From: JBHIBA01 sp046758845
GTDB lineage: Bacteria; UBA8248; JACPRG01; G963555815
Assembly (NCBI GenBank): GCA_046758845.1
Contig: JBHIBA010000167.1
Span: 1-9,783 of the forward strand
DNA length: 9,783 bases
Direction of reading: 5' to 3'
The notes beneath the pieces are model-generated. The model had not been told where the DNA came from. It did not search any database and saw nothing but the letters and a program-made list of their open reading frames with translations. This document shows positions 1-6,212 of this stretch, in pieces. Each line of letters opens with the position of its first letter. Position 1 is the first letter of the stretch. The position numbers and the translations under genes were made by a program.

Positions 1-31
1 GAGCCCCGGAGAATCGGCGTCTCCGGGGCTC
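1..31 (-). terminator. Perfect 12-bp-stem hairpin, likely terminator of the substrate-binding protein gene
   Basis: Bases 1-12 (GAGCCCCGGAGA) are the exact reverse complement of bases 20-31, around a 7-base loop. The hairpin lies 50 bases past the stop of the minus-strand substrate-binding protein gene, where a terminator would sit. Any T-tract in that direction falls outside the window, so an intrinsic terminator cannot be confirmed. Read on the plus strand it is followed by GTTGGTTG, which is not a clean T-run. It could instead be a copy of a dispersed palindrome. Confidence 0.5.
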
Positions 32-81
32 GTTGGTTGCGACTTGGTGGAATTTACGGTCGTTGCTGAGCGTCGCTCCGC

Positions 82-1110
82 TCACATCGCCTTATCGCCC
101 AGCGCCGCCTTGATGGCGGGCCACTGAGGCAGGAACCGGTTGGTGTAGAGGTCTCCCGTGGGAATCCGCTTCTTCAGCTTCTGTAGCTTGGTCAGCGTCT
201 CAATGGTGCTGTCCATCTTGGCGTGATCCATGTATCCCAACCCGTGCCGCCGGACCCCATCGTCGAACAGGTGCTCAACCATGACGGCGAAGTGTCCGCG
301 GATGATGGGCTCGCTCATAGCCGGGGCGTATTTGAGGAAGTTCTTCACGGCCTCGTCTACATGGAGCAACGACCAGGCAAAGGCCTCCATGTTGGCCTTC
401 ACGGCGTTGCGAACGAAGTTCGGGTTGGACTGGATGGTTTCTTCGCGGGCGATGATCCCGTTGTTGTAAAATCGCACGCCCCAGTCTCCATAGGAGAAGT
501 ATTCGATCTCCTTGCCAATCTTCGCAGCCGCCGGACGGACGGTGGGCAGTTCGGTGGCATAGAAGAGGGCCACATCGCTTCGGCCGGCCAGGAGGGTGGG
601 GAGCACCGACCCGGGGTTCGCTACGTCGACCCACTTCACGGACTTCGGGTCGAGCCCGTTGGCGGCGGCAAAGGCGGGGAAGACGACGCGGACTGCATTG
701 CCCACCGGTGAGCCGATTCTCGCGCCCGCCAGGTCTTTGGGCGATTTGTAGCCTTTCTCTTTGAAGAACGTCGCAACCATGATCGTCTTGGCGTGGATCA
801 TGGCGACTTCTTTGATCTTGATGTCACTGTTGGCCCGCGCGTTGACCAGCGAGGCGGCGTCGGCGAACCCGATGGGCGCGATCTTCGCGGCAATGTCCTT
901 GATGGTCCTGCCGGAACCGAAGCCCCGTTTGTACACCACGTCCAGGCCCACCTTCTTGTAGAACCCCTTGTCCTGGGCCACGAAGAACGGCGCGTGCTTG
1001 CCGTAGATGATCCAGTCCAGGAGGAAGGTCGTCTTGGCCGCGTCCGCCCTGGCCGCCAGGCCGCTCATCAACAACAAAATCGTGGCAAAAACCGTTAAAC
1101 CTCTTTTCAT
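82..1110 (-). CDS. ABC transporter substrate-binding protein, NMT1/THI5-like (SsuA-type)
   Basis: Predicted periplasmic binding protein of 342 residues that would deliver a small organic ligand (sulfonate, nitrate, pyrimidine or related; not deducible here) to an ABC permease. The N-terminus MKRG plus a hydrophobic stretch (residues 5-18) ending ARADA is a signal peptide, with cleavage near residue 24. The mature protein begins with TTFLLDWIIYGKHAPFFVAQ and then GFYKKVGLDV, the typical opening of the NMT1/SsuA family, followed by a GFGSG ligand-loop-like motif at about 63-67. The ATG at 1110 is chosen because GGAGG lies about 10 bases upstream and the signal peptide follows at once; a longer reading from 1176 adds 22 unlikely residues. 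No permease or ATPase gene is adjacent on the visible side, so it is an orphan in this window. Family confident, ligand unknown. Confidence 0.88.
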   Translation of the reverse strand: MKRGLTVFATILLLMSGLAARADAAKTTFLLDWIIYGKHAPFFVAQDKGFYKKVGLDVVYKRGFGSGRTIKDIAAKIAPIGFADAASLVNARANSDIKIKEVAMIHAKTIMVATFFKEKGYKSPKDLAGARIGSPVGNAVRVVFPAFAAANGLDPKSVKWVDVANPGSVLPTLLAGRSDVALFYATELPTVRPAAAKIGKEIEYFSYGDWGVRFYNNGIIAREETIQSNPNFVRNAVKANMEAFAWSLLHVDEAVKNFLKYAPAMSEPIIRGHFAVMVEHLFDDGVRRHGLGYMDHAKMDSTIETLTKLQKLKKRIPTGDLYTNRFLPQWPAIKAALGDKAM

Positions 1111-1217
1111 CTCGCTTCTCCCTCCATATGGAATGTTATTCTGGCCGAACTTTCGAGAGCCGCCCCGAAAGCCCAACAGACCCGATCCCTTTTTCCCTTT
1201 CTGAGGTTATATCTTTA

Positions 1218-1246
1218 ATCATACCGCAATAACCACCCCGCGACAA
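1218..1246 (-). promoter_or_regulatory. Possible sigma-70-type promoter for the substrate-binding protein gene
   Basis: On the minus strand TTGTCG (1246-1241) is separated by 17 bases from TATGAT (1223-1218). The -10 matches consensus at five of six positions, while the -35 keeps only TTG. It would give a leader of about 100 bases before the ATG at 1110, and would allow this gene to be transcribed separately from the phospholipase D-like gene upstream. Based on consensus alone. Confidence 0.3.
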
Positions 1247-1286
1247 TGAAATTTGATCCTCAATCCGCTCATCACATCGCCACACC

Positions 1287-2354
1287 CTAAGCCGGTTGTC
1301 CGTGTTGCAGGATCATCCGATCGATCTCGGCCAGCGCATAGGCCCCGAGTTTCTTTTGTTTCTGGATGCTGTCCTGCTTCACCTCGTCGAGTTTGCCCAG
1401 GATGAGGATGTTTTCGTCATTCAGACGGTTGGCGGGGGCCGTGTAGTTGAAGCTGCCCGCAATGATGAGCTGCCCGTCGATGACCATCAGTTTGTGGTGG
1501 AGCTTGTTCAGGCCTTCTCCACGACGGGCGAGATAAAGTTCCCCGCCCGCATTTCTGACCGGCCGGGTCGCCGCCCACTCTCGGTTCCCCTGCCCCGAGT
1601 CGACGATTCCCCTCACCGCTACGCCGGCGCGTTGTAGCGCAATCATCGTGTCATCAATGCCGGAGGACTGAGCGAACGTGAAGATGGCGAAATCGACGCG
1701 CCGCTTCGCCTTGAGCATCTGCTTCATGATTTCCATCTCGGGGGAATGATCCGGCGCAAACAGCGCCTTGACCCGGACGCCGGAAACGGTCAGCTCGCTC
1801 GGTTTTGGGTCGTGCCGGAGGCCGGCCGTACCGAAGGTGCCGCCCCATATTTCCTCGAACTCCTCGGCGTACTTCTTGGCAAGACGCTTGCCGTGGACTA
1901 CAACCAAGTGGTTGAGGTTCTGGTGCGTTCCGGTGGGGGTAAAGTTCGTCGAACCGGTGAGGAGGGCCGTTTTCCCCTTGTCGATGTCGCGCATAATGAA
2001 TTTTTGGTGAAAGATTTCCGGATTGTAGTCGGTTCTCACGTCAATTTTCGCTCGCAGCAGCGCGGCGAAGAGCTCTCGATTCGGTTCGTGGGCGCCGCCG
2101 GGCTGAAACGGGTCAGGGCGGCGGGTTTCGGCAGCGAGGTAGTCCCCCTCGAGGACCACACGGACCTTCACGCGGCGTCCTTTTGCTTGGATGAGCGCCT
2201 CGGCGATCCGACGCGATTCGAGCTCTTGTACGGCGACGTCAAGATTATTTTTTGCCTGGTCGATAAACGAAACGATCGCCTCTTCGAGGTTGTCGGGAGC
2301 GTTCAGGGTGTGCGGACCCATGTATACGGAGACGTTACCTACTGTCCTTGGCAT
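1287..2354 (-). CDS. Phospholipase D superfamily protein with two HKD motifs
   Basis: A 355-residue PLD-superfamily phosphodiesterase. Numbered from the ATG at 2354, the first motif is HQKFIMRD (H116, K118, D123) followed by TGSTNFT, and the second is HHKLMVID (H286, K288, D293) followed by AGSFNYT and NDENILIL. Both copies are intact, so a full two-lobed active site forming a phosphohistidine intermediate is expected. Substrates in the family include phospholipids, cardiolipin and nucleic acids; the short bacterial type resembles PLD-like nucleases, but the sequence does not settle this. No signal peptide is visible, so a cytoplasmic location is likelier. AGGG lies 8 bases before the ATG. 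A TTG at 2450 would add a basic, low-complexity 32-residue extension overlapping folB by 23 bases, and has no good ribosome site. It follows folB on the same strand after 73 bases. Confidence 0.87.
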   Translation of the reverse strand: MPRTVGNVSVYMGPHTLNAPDNLEEAIVSFIDQAKNNLDVAVQELESRRIAEALIQAKGRRVKVRVVLEGDYLAAETRRPDPFQPGGAHEPNRELFAALLRAKIDVRTDYNPEIFHQKFIMRDIDKGKTALLTGSTNFTPTGTHQNLNHLVVVHGKRLAKKYAEEFEEIWGGTFGTAGLRHDPKPSELTVSGVRVKALFAPDHSPEMEIMKQMLKAKRRVDFAIFTFAQSSGIDDTMIALQRAGVAVRGIVDSGQGNREWAATRPVRNAGGELYLARRGEGLNKLHHKLMVIDGQLIIAGSFNYTAPANRLNDENILILGKLDEVKQDSIQKQKKLGAYALAEIDRMILQHGQPA

Positions 2355-2427
2355 CCTTTTCGCCCTGTGTTTCTGTGAGAATCGTCTTCCTCTTTTTGAA
2401 AGACCGCCGCCCTTGGAAGGTGACGGA

Positions 2428-2784
2428 TCAGGGTGGCCCGGTTCGCTCAATTTCCAAAATCACAGTCTGCGCATCCGGGATCGCCCCCGGTTTGCTCAAC
2501 CGGACCTTCATCCTCTCCAAGGAGAAACGAGAAAGGCAAAGGCTCGCGACCTCCTCCGCCAATTCCTCCATCAAATGGCAAGAGCTACTTTGGACGTGGG
2601 CCTTGACCTCTCCCGCAACCTGAGCGTAATCGACGGATGGAACGTGCGGGCCTTCCCCCGAGGAATCGCCAAGGGGGAATTCGAGGTCGATCACGACGGG
2701 TCTTTTTGCCTTGCGCTCCGAGTCATAGACCCCGAGGATGCACTGGACCTCCAATCCCCGGATAATTATATGGCCTTTCTCCAC
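2428..2784 (-). CDS. folB: Dihydroneopterin aldolase
   Basis: Folate pathway enzyme converting 7,8-dihydroneopterin to 6-hydroxymethyl-7,8-dihydropterin plus glycolaldehyde, in the cytoplasm. The 118-residue length matches the FolB family. Visible signatures are the N-terminal strand IIIRGLEVQCILGVYDSER (E23), VDYAQV (Y53), LMEELAEEVA (E73, the pterin-anchoring Glu) and the C-terminal LSKPGAIP with the catalytic Lys at K98. All key residues known from bacterial enzymes are present, so it should be active. The start is GTG, preceded by GGGGAG about 7 bases upstream. It is the first gene of the minus-strand run, and no other folate genes lie in this window. A family relative acting as an epimerase cannot be excluded. 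Confidence 0.93.
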   Translation of the reverse strand: MEKGHIIIRGLEVQCILGVYDSERKAKRPVVIDLEFPLGDSSGEGPHVPSVDYAQVAGEVKAHVQSSSCHLMEELAEEVASLCLSRFSLERMKVRLSKPGAIPDAQTVILEIERTGPP

Positions 2785-2883
2785 AGTTTCGCTCCCCGGG
2801 GGATGAGACGTTTGGCTCAGACCGGTTATTGATTCGAGAAGCGAAGCCCGCCCCTCCAGAATCGGCTCTTCAGGGACGCAGGC

Positions 2884-2892
2884 ATCCTACCA
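2884..2892 (-). promoter_or_regulatory. Weak candidate extended -10 for folB
   Basis: The minus strand reads TGGTAGGAT, an extended -10 form, about 95 bases before the folB GTG. No convincing -35 is seen 16-18 bases further upstream. This is the best candidate I see in the 2785-2986 divergent spacer between folB and the AbrB-type gene. Confidence 0.18.
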
Positions 2893-2989
2893 CAGTCCCC
2901 GCCTGTTTTCCTCGGGTGGACTTCCCCGTTGGACGCTGACGAACCGGCCCCCTGGACTCTAAGGGGGAGGGGATATAAGATTCAGTGTG

Positions 2990-3301
2990 ATGAAGGAGAA
3001 AGTGGAAATTCGCTGTGTGGAAGAGGGCGGATTCGTCCAGCTTCCGGAACAGGTCCTGAATGCCCTCGGCCTCGCGCCGGGCAAGGAGGTCAAGATCCGC
3101 CTGACGGGGGACCGGGTGATATTGGAGCGCCATGTCGCCGATCCCTTTGCGGAATACAGGGACAGGCCCAAAGCGCCCAGCATGGGGGATCTGATCAAGG
3201 CGGACGCCGAGAAGAAGGAAGCCGTGACGAAGGAATTCGAGGAGCGCCTGAAAGAGAAGCCCGAGGCCTCGCCGGAAGACCATCCCGATTTCTGGCGCTA
3301 A
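2990..3301 (+). CDS. AbrB/MazE-like (SpoVT-AbrB fold) DNA-binding protein
   Basis: A 103-residue protein whose first 47 residues (VEIRCVEEGGFVQLPEQVL, then LGLAPGKEVKIRL and DRVILE) form the swapped-hairpin SpoVT/AbrB domain found in transition-state regulators and MazE/VapB-type antitoxins. The remaining 55 residues are highly charged, with alternating Lys/Glu at about 70-92 and an acidic end DHPDFWR; in antitoxins such a tail contacts the toxin. No toxin gene follows: the next 400 bases are non-coding. It is therefore either a stand-alone regulator or an antitoxin whose partner is lost or elsewhere. GTG at 2987 and ATG at 2990 are adjacent alternative starts. The G-rich GGGAGGGG at 2965-2972 is rather far for a ribosome site, and a TAAGAT box lies just before the start. 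Confidence 0.75.
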   Translation: MKEKVEIRCVEEGGFVQLPEQVLNALGLAPGKEVKIRLTGDRVILERHVADPFAEYRDRPKAPSMGDLIKADAEKKEAVTKEFEERLKEKPEASPEDHPDFWR

Positions 3302-3326
3302 GCCGGATTTCGTCCGGGCTCTCTTT
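3301..3326 (+). terminator. Possible intrinsic terminator after the AbrB-like gene
   Basis: AGCCGGA (3301-3307) pairs with TCCGGGCT (3313-3320), with one bulged G, around a 5-base loop, followed by CTCTTTC. It starts at the last base of the AbrB-like gene's stop codon. The stem is short and the T-run interrupted, so efficiency is uncertain. Confidence 0.42.
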
Positions 3327-3728
3327 CAAAAATGCGCTTCTCCTGACCGCCCGAAAACCCTTTATTTTGGCGAATGAAGGAAGCCATCAGAAAGCCACAG
3401 ACGACCGCGCCAGCCAACCCCACGCTCAGCCCAGGCAGGCCCGGCCGCCGAGTCCCGGGCCGTCAAGGGCTATCCAGGGGGTATGGTGGGGCGGTTTTCA
3501 AAAACCCCCCAGAAGTTTTTCGCCTGGACGTTTCGTCGGAATAAAGGGGGACGATCTGCCCTTGTATAAAGAGGAGGCAACGTAGGATTTCCCTCGGGAA
3601 CGAAAGAAAACCGAATCTCATGTCAAAGTTTTCCGCGTTTCGGTGAATCTTTTGGCCAACTTTTCGGGTCTAAGCGGATGAAGGGTTCGAAAGCGACGGT
3701 CGGCGGGCCGGTGGTGTACAATCGAAGT
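3302..3728. other. Intergenic region: modular repeat and possible sigma-gene promoter elements
   Basis: No credible gene lies here; the long plus-strand reading frame through 2929-3585 is rich in Pro, Arg and Gly, has no recognisable domain and overlaps the AbrB-like gene. The stretch holds the first modular repeat (about 3434-3520), an isolated TATAAA (3565-3570) followed by a strong ribosome-site-like GAGGAGG (3571-3577) with no start codon after it, and GGGAAC at 3596-3601, which recalls the -35 of ECF-type promoters but lacks a properly spaced -10. A TACAAT at 3717-3722 lies 6 bases before the sigma ATG. Confidence 0.6.
3434..3520 (+). repeat. Modular dispersed repeat, copy 1 (hairpin plus G-tract module)
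   Basis: Starts with a hairpin: GGCCCGG (3438-3444) pairs with CCGGGCC (3455-3461). The spacer GTCAAGGGCTATC follows, then G-tracts (3477-3481 and 3488-3491) and GCGGTTTTCAAAAACCCCCC, which can fold back on the G-tract. Copy 2 (minus strand, 7407-7345) aligns over about 60 bases with one indel and matches at most positions, including the hairpin, the CCGTCAA joint and the GGGGCGG tail. Copy 3 (7524-7620) keeps the architecture. It resembles REP-type palindromes. Function is unknown; terminator, RNA-stability element or transposon-derived repeat are all possible. Confidence 0.65.
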
Positions 3729-4328
3729 ATGGACCCTGAGACGACCGCCAAGGAAACCTCGACGGATTGGGAGTCTCAAGTTCTCGCTCGCTTTCGCGGC
3801 GGAGAGGTGGAGGCGTTCGAAGAGATTGTCCTTTGCTACCAGGACCGGCTCTATAACACCATTTACCGGATGTCCTGGAATGAGGATGAGACGCGGGACG
3901 TGTTGCAAGACACGTTCCTCAAGGCATTTCGCAGCTTGGGCGATTTTCGCGGAGAATCATCGATCGGGACCTGGCTTTACCGGATTGGCATCAACACGTT
4001 TCTTCAGCGAAGAAGCAAGGATCGTCCCGAATCGATAGAGGACCTTCCGCTGGAGGAATTTCAGCTTTCTTTTCGGGAAGGGTTGAGGGTCCGGCCACCG
4101 ACGCCCGAAGAGGCGCTTGAAGAGAAACAAGGGCGGACTTTACTGGAGAATGCGATTGCCAAGTTGCCCGAAGAATACCGGCAGGTTCTGGTGCTCCGGG
4201 ACGTGGAGGGCCGATCGGCGAACGAAACCTCAGAGCTCCTCGGCATATCCGTTCCCGCCGTGAAATCACGGCTGCACCGGGCGAGGCTCTTTGTTCGAAG
4301 GGAGTTGGAAAAAAGGACATCCTCGTAG
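3729..4328 (+). CDS. RNA polymerase sigma factor, ECF (sigma-70) family
   Basis: A 199-residue group 4 sigma factor directing RNA polymerase to a stress regulon. Region 2 spans about residues 25-97: the DETRDVLQDTFLKAF helix (53-67) matches the conserved core-binding and -10-recognition signature, followed by FRGESSIGTWLYRIGIN. Region 4 spans about 137-191, with LPEEYRQVLVLRDVEG and the helix-turn-helix SANETSELLGISVPAVKSRL that reads the -35. There is no region 3 and no C-terminal extension, as expected for the ECF class. A soluble zinc-type anti-sigma gene follows after 51 bases and a membrane anti-sigma-like gene converges from the other side. The start is uncertain: an in-frame ATG at 3678 would add 17 residues, and neither has a good ribosome site. 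A TACAAT box just before 3729 raises the option of leaderless expression. Confidence 0.92.
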   Translation: MDPETTAKETSTDWESQVLARFRGGEVEAFEEIVLCYQDRLYNTIYRMSWNEDETRDVLQDTFLKAFRSLGDFRGESSIGTWLYRIGINTFLQRRSKDRPESIEDLPLEEFQLSFREGLRVRPPTPEEALEEKQGRTLLENAIAKLPEEYRQVLVLRDVEGRSANETSELLGISVPAVKSRLHRARLFVRRELEKRTSS

Positions 4329-4367
4329 CGGCGAGGATCGAATGGGATTGCAACCAGGGGGGAATAT

Positions 4368-4372
4368 GAGGG
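4368..4372 (+). promoter_or_regulatory. Ribosome binding site fixing the GTG start of the anti-sigma gene
   Basis: GAGGG lies 7 bases before the GTG at 4380, an ideal spacing that supports GTG over the internal ATG at 4404. It overlaps an ATG (4366) that opens a five-codon frame ending in a TGA overlapping the GTG. Confidence 0.55.
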
Positions 4373-4379
4373 CTATATC

Positions 4380-4700
4380 GTGATCATTAGACATTTATTG
4401 GATATGCTTGTTCCCTCCAGGCGCCGGCGGTGGTGGATTGAATGCAGTGATGTCTTCCCCGTCATCTCCGAATTTATAGACAAAGAGCTGGACCCCGATT
4501 TCATGGAGAGGATGCAACGGCACTTTGAAGATTGTGCTCCCTGCCGCAACCTGCTTCGTTCTCTGGAGAGCACCAAGGAACTCTGCGCAACCGCGCCCGA
4601 GCGCCACGTCCCCGAGGATGTCGCCCAGGACCTGCTGGCAAGGCTCCGCCAGGAATATCAGGAAGCCAAACGGCATTTGGGCGGGACGGAAGCCGGCTGA
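4380..4700 (+). CDS. Soluble zinc-type (ZAS / zf-HC2) anti-sigma factor
   Basis: A 106-residue protein likely to bind and hold the ECF sigma factor encoded just upstream. It carries the complete zinc-binding anti-sigma signature: C22, then H48-x3-C52-x2-C55 (HFEDCAPC), around the helix VISEFIDKELDPDFMERM. In RsrA- and ChrR-like relatives, these ligands bind zinc and oxidation of the cysteines can release the sigma factor. No transmembrane segment is present, which separates it from envelope-sensing anti-sigmas and fits a cytoplasmic redox or metal sensor. An extra Cys at C69 lies beyond the domain. The C-terminal half (LLARLRQEYQEAKRHL) is helical and charged. It is co-directional with the sigma gene and probably co-transcribed. 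Binding to that sigma is inferred from position, not shown. Confidence 0.82.
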   Translation: MIIRHLLDMLVPSRRRRWWIECSDVFPVISEFIDKELDPDFMERMQRHFEDCAPCRNLLRSLESTKELCATAPERHVPEDVAQDLLARLRQEYQEAKRHLGGTEAG

Positions 4701-4758
4701 GTTTTCTCTTCCTCTCTTCTCGATTCATCCCCAGCAACACGGCCGAGAACTGGCCCTT

Positions 4759-4790
4759 CCCGAAGACACGCTGGCCCGAAGACACGCTGG
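4759..4790. repeat. Exact tandem duplication of a 16-bp unit
   Basis: CCCGAAGACACGCTGG occurs twice back to back (4759-4774 and 4775-4790) in the spacer between the two convergent anti-sigma genes. Both copies are identical, suggesting a recent slippage duplication or a pair of binding sites. Confidence 0.9.
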
Positions 4791-4829
4791 ATTGGCAAAC
4801 GATTTCCGCCTCCTGTCTTAGGGAGGGAA

Positions 4830-4858
4830 GCTCAGGCGAGTCCGATTCACGCCGGAGC
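4830..4858. other. Weak hairpin between convergent genes
   Basis: GCTC-A-GGCG (4830-4838) pairs with CGCC-G-GAGC (4850-4858) with one A-G mismatch and an 11-base loop. It lies just beyond the stop of the minus-strand membrane anti-sigma-like gene and could serve as a weak transcription stop in either direction. There is no T-run. Confidence 0.25.
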
Positions 4859-4865
4859 CGCAGCG

Positions 4866-5660
4866 TCAGGAGCCCTGTGAGCGGACGATCTCCCGGAAGC
4901 TGGTCGCCAGGTATTTGCCCATGTCGCCCTCGTTGAGCTGGGCCACAAAAGAGTACACGCACGCCCCGTCTTTCCAGACGGCGACTCGATGATCGCCCGA
5001 TTCCAGGAAATAAACCATTCGGCCTTTGATTTCCTTCCCGCCCCAGCGCGGAAGCCGGATACCGCGATAGTCCATGGTGAAAAGGGAAAGTCGATTGTTC
5101 CCCCTGCGGTAGAAAGTCAGGGCTGACTTGCGGTCCACCAGGAGGGAGATCCTCCCCCCCACCATCTGAATGTCTTCCTGAGCGAGGGATGGGAAAGCTA
5201 CTTCGAACTGAACGCGTCTTTGTATCAAGGGAAGAAGGGCGCGCTCATTGTCGGCCCAGAACTCGGGCTGATCTGCCGCTTGGGCATATAGCCGGTGGCT
5301 CTTGACCGAGCTTCGCACGAGACGTGTCAGGTCTCGCCGGTCGTACTGGAAGTAAACGGCGCCGCCGATGAAAATCGCCAGCAGAACCGCCGCCGCAGCC
5401 CGCCAGCCGCCGAATTGGCCCATCGCCTGCCGCAGGTCATGGCGGCGGATGTCTCTCTGGATCCTCGCCCGAAGGAGTTCAGGGGCCGATTCTTTCGCCA
5501 GTTCTTCGCGGACCCGCAGCCGGAAACTCTCCTCCCGCTCCAGGAGATCCCTGCACTTGGGATCCGTGTCCGCCAGCTCCTGAAACTTCAGGGCCGAGGA
5601 GGCGTCCAGTTCCCCGTCCAGGTACAGATCTATACTCTTCTTGAACTCTTCGTAATTCAT
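4866..5660 (-). CDS. Membrane anti-sigma-factor-like protein with degenerate zinc site
   Basis: A 264-residue single-pass membrane protein. Residues 1-40 align without gaps to the zinc domain of the neighbouring 106-residue anti-sigma (YLDGELD against FIDKELD), but three of its four ligand positions are changed: Cys to Tyr10, His to Leu29 and Cys to Asp33, leaving only C36. Residues 86-104 (RAAAAVLLAIFIGGAVYF) form the membrane helix. The outer domain (about 105-264), with VAFPSL, GGRISLLVDRKSALTFYRRG and the VAVWKDGACVYSFVAQLN end, resembles the periplasmic part of transmembrane anti-sigma regulators. It probably senses the envelope and binds a sigma factor inside, perhaps the adjacent ECF sigma. 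The ATG at 5660 begins the conserved domain; a GTG at 5732 would add 24 residues. Confidence 0.78.
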   Translation of the reverse strand: MNYEEFKKSIDLYLDGELDASSALKFQELADTDPKCRDLLEREESFRLRVREELAKESAPELLRARIQRDIRRHDLRQAMGQFGGWRAAAAVLLAIFIGGAVYFQYDRRDLTRLVRSSVKSHRLYAQAADQPEFWADNERALLPLIQRRVQFEVAFPSLAQEDIQMVGGRISLLVDRKSALTFYRRGNNRLSLFTMDYRGIRLPRWGGKEIKGRMVYFLESGDHRVAVWKDGACVYSFVAQLNEGDMGKYLATSFREIVRSQGS

Positions 5661-5740
5661 TGGTTTTCCGGCGGTTGTCCGTTCGTCTGAATCCCCACCT
5701 CTTTTTCCATTTTGTTCCGTTACGGATAACACTTCAACCT

Positions 5741-5812
5741 AAAAAAAATTCCTTTGATGGATTCAGGACCGCATTTTGCCCTCAATCTGGAGTTCAAAGG
5801 GCTCAGCGGTCC
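5741..5812 (-). promoter_or_regulatory. Long imperfect stem-loop followed by a T8 run upstream of the membrane anti-sigma-like gene
   Basis: GGACCGC (5766-5772) pairs with GCGGTCC (5806-5812), extended by TCA/TGA with one bulge, and an inner stem GCCCT (5777-5781) with AGGGC (5798-5802) nests inside. On the minus strand the stem-loop is followed, after an unusually long gap of about 17 bases, by eight Ts (5748-5741) and then the possible GTG at 5732. It could be an attenuator, a terminator of something upstream, or an operator. The gap argues against a simple intrinsic terminator. Confidence 0.35.
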
Positions 5813-6198
5813 TTGACACCTTTGCGGGGACACAGCGCGCGAGGCGCCACATGCCAGGAAGAGGCGGCGATGAAAAGGCGGGAAGGATACCATCGGGCCC
5901 ACGGGCGATCATCCGATCCGTCTCGCAATCTTGCTCAGCTCCCCGGCAACAAACAATCGTTTTGATTTACAATGGGACGTCTTCGCGAATAGGCCGGGCT
6001 GCACGAGCCGCGGATATGGATTCATTGAGTTTCTTTGCCTGAACCCCTGACCTGGCCATTGGACGGGACTGGCGGCAGAAGGGTCCCGGAAGGCAGGGTT
6101 TTTCCGGCGCCCTCTACAAAATGCATGCATAGCGCACCGAGCGCCGGACGTTCATCAGGCGCGGAAACGGGAGCCATTCTTCCGTCCGCGCCGCAAAC

Positions 6199-6204
6199 GG
6201 GGAG
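6199..6204 (+). promoter_or_regulatory. Ribosome binding site supporting a TTG start
   Basis: GGGGAG ends 8 bases before the TTG at 6213. The spacing, together with the conserved N-terminal strand RVGIM that follows, decides for TTG over the in-frame ATG at 6228. Confidence 0.65.
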
Positions 6205-6212
6205 ACCCTCCT

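Larger units (their letters stand above)
5733..6212. other. Gene-free region with hairpins
   Basis: About 480 bases between the minus-strand membrane anti-sigma-like gene and the plus-strand oxidoreductase. No frame here looks like a protein. Contents: the 5766-5812 stem-loop with its A8 run, a lone TTGACA at 5813-5818 without a matching -10, a TACAAT at 5968-5973 without a -35, a hairpin CCGGAA/TTCCGG (6086-6091 and 6102-6107) flanked by further pairing GGG/CCC, and the palindrome ATGCATGCAT at 6121-6130. A 31-codon frame at 5870-5965 has a fair ribosome site but no recognisable content. Confidence 0.6.

Noticed and set aside
1746..2378. A 210-codon plus-strand open frame
   Set aside because: Antisense to the phospholipase D-like gene with its two HKD motifs; no recognisable content of its own.
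2929..3585. A 218-codon plus-strand open frame overlapping the AbrB-like gene
   Set aside because: Pro/Arg/Gly-rich translation with no domain, running through a repeat; it is another frame of the better-supported AbrB-like gene plus non-coding repeat DNA.
3596..3624. GGGAAC followed by TCTCATGTC, resembling an ECF autoregulatory promoter before the sigma gene
   Set aside because: The spacing between the GGAAC box and either TCTCA (14 bases) or GTC (20 bases) does not match usual ECF promoters.
4366..4383. Five-codon mini-frame whose TGA overlaps the GTG of the anti-sigma gene, suggesting translational coupling
   Set aside because: The GTG has its own well-spaced GAGGG site, and the G-run before the mini-frame ATG is too close to be ideal.
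5813..5818. Consensus -35 hexamer TTGACA
   Set aside because: No -10-like hexamer at 16-18 bases downstream on the plus strand; the sequence there is GC-rich.
5870..5965. A 31-codon frame starting MKRREGY with a GAGG ribosome-site-like sequence
   Set aside because: Short and basic, with no family resemblance and no promoter pair upstream; conservation would be needed to support it.
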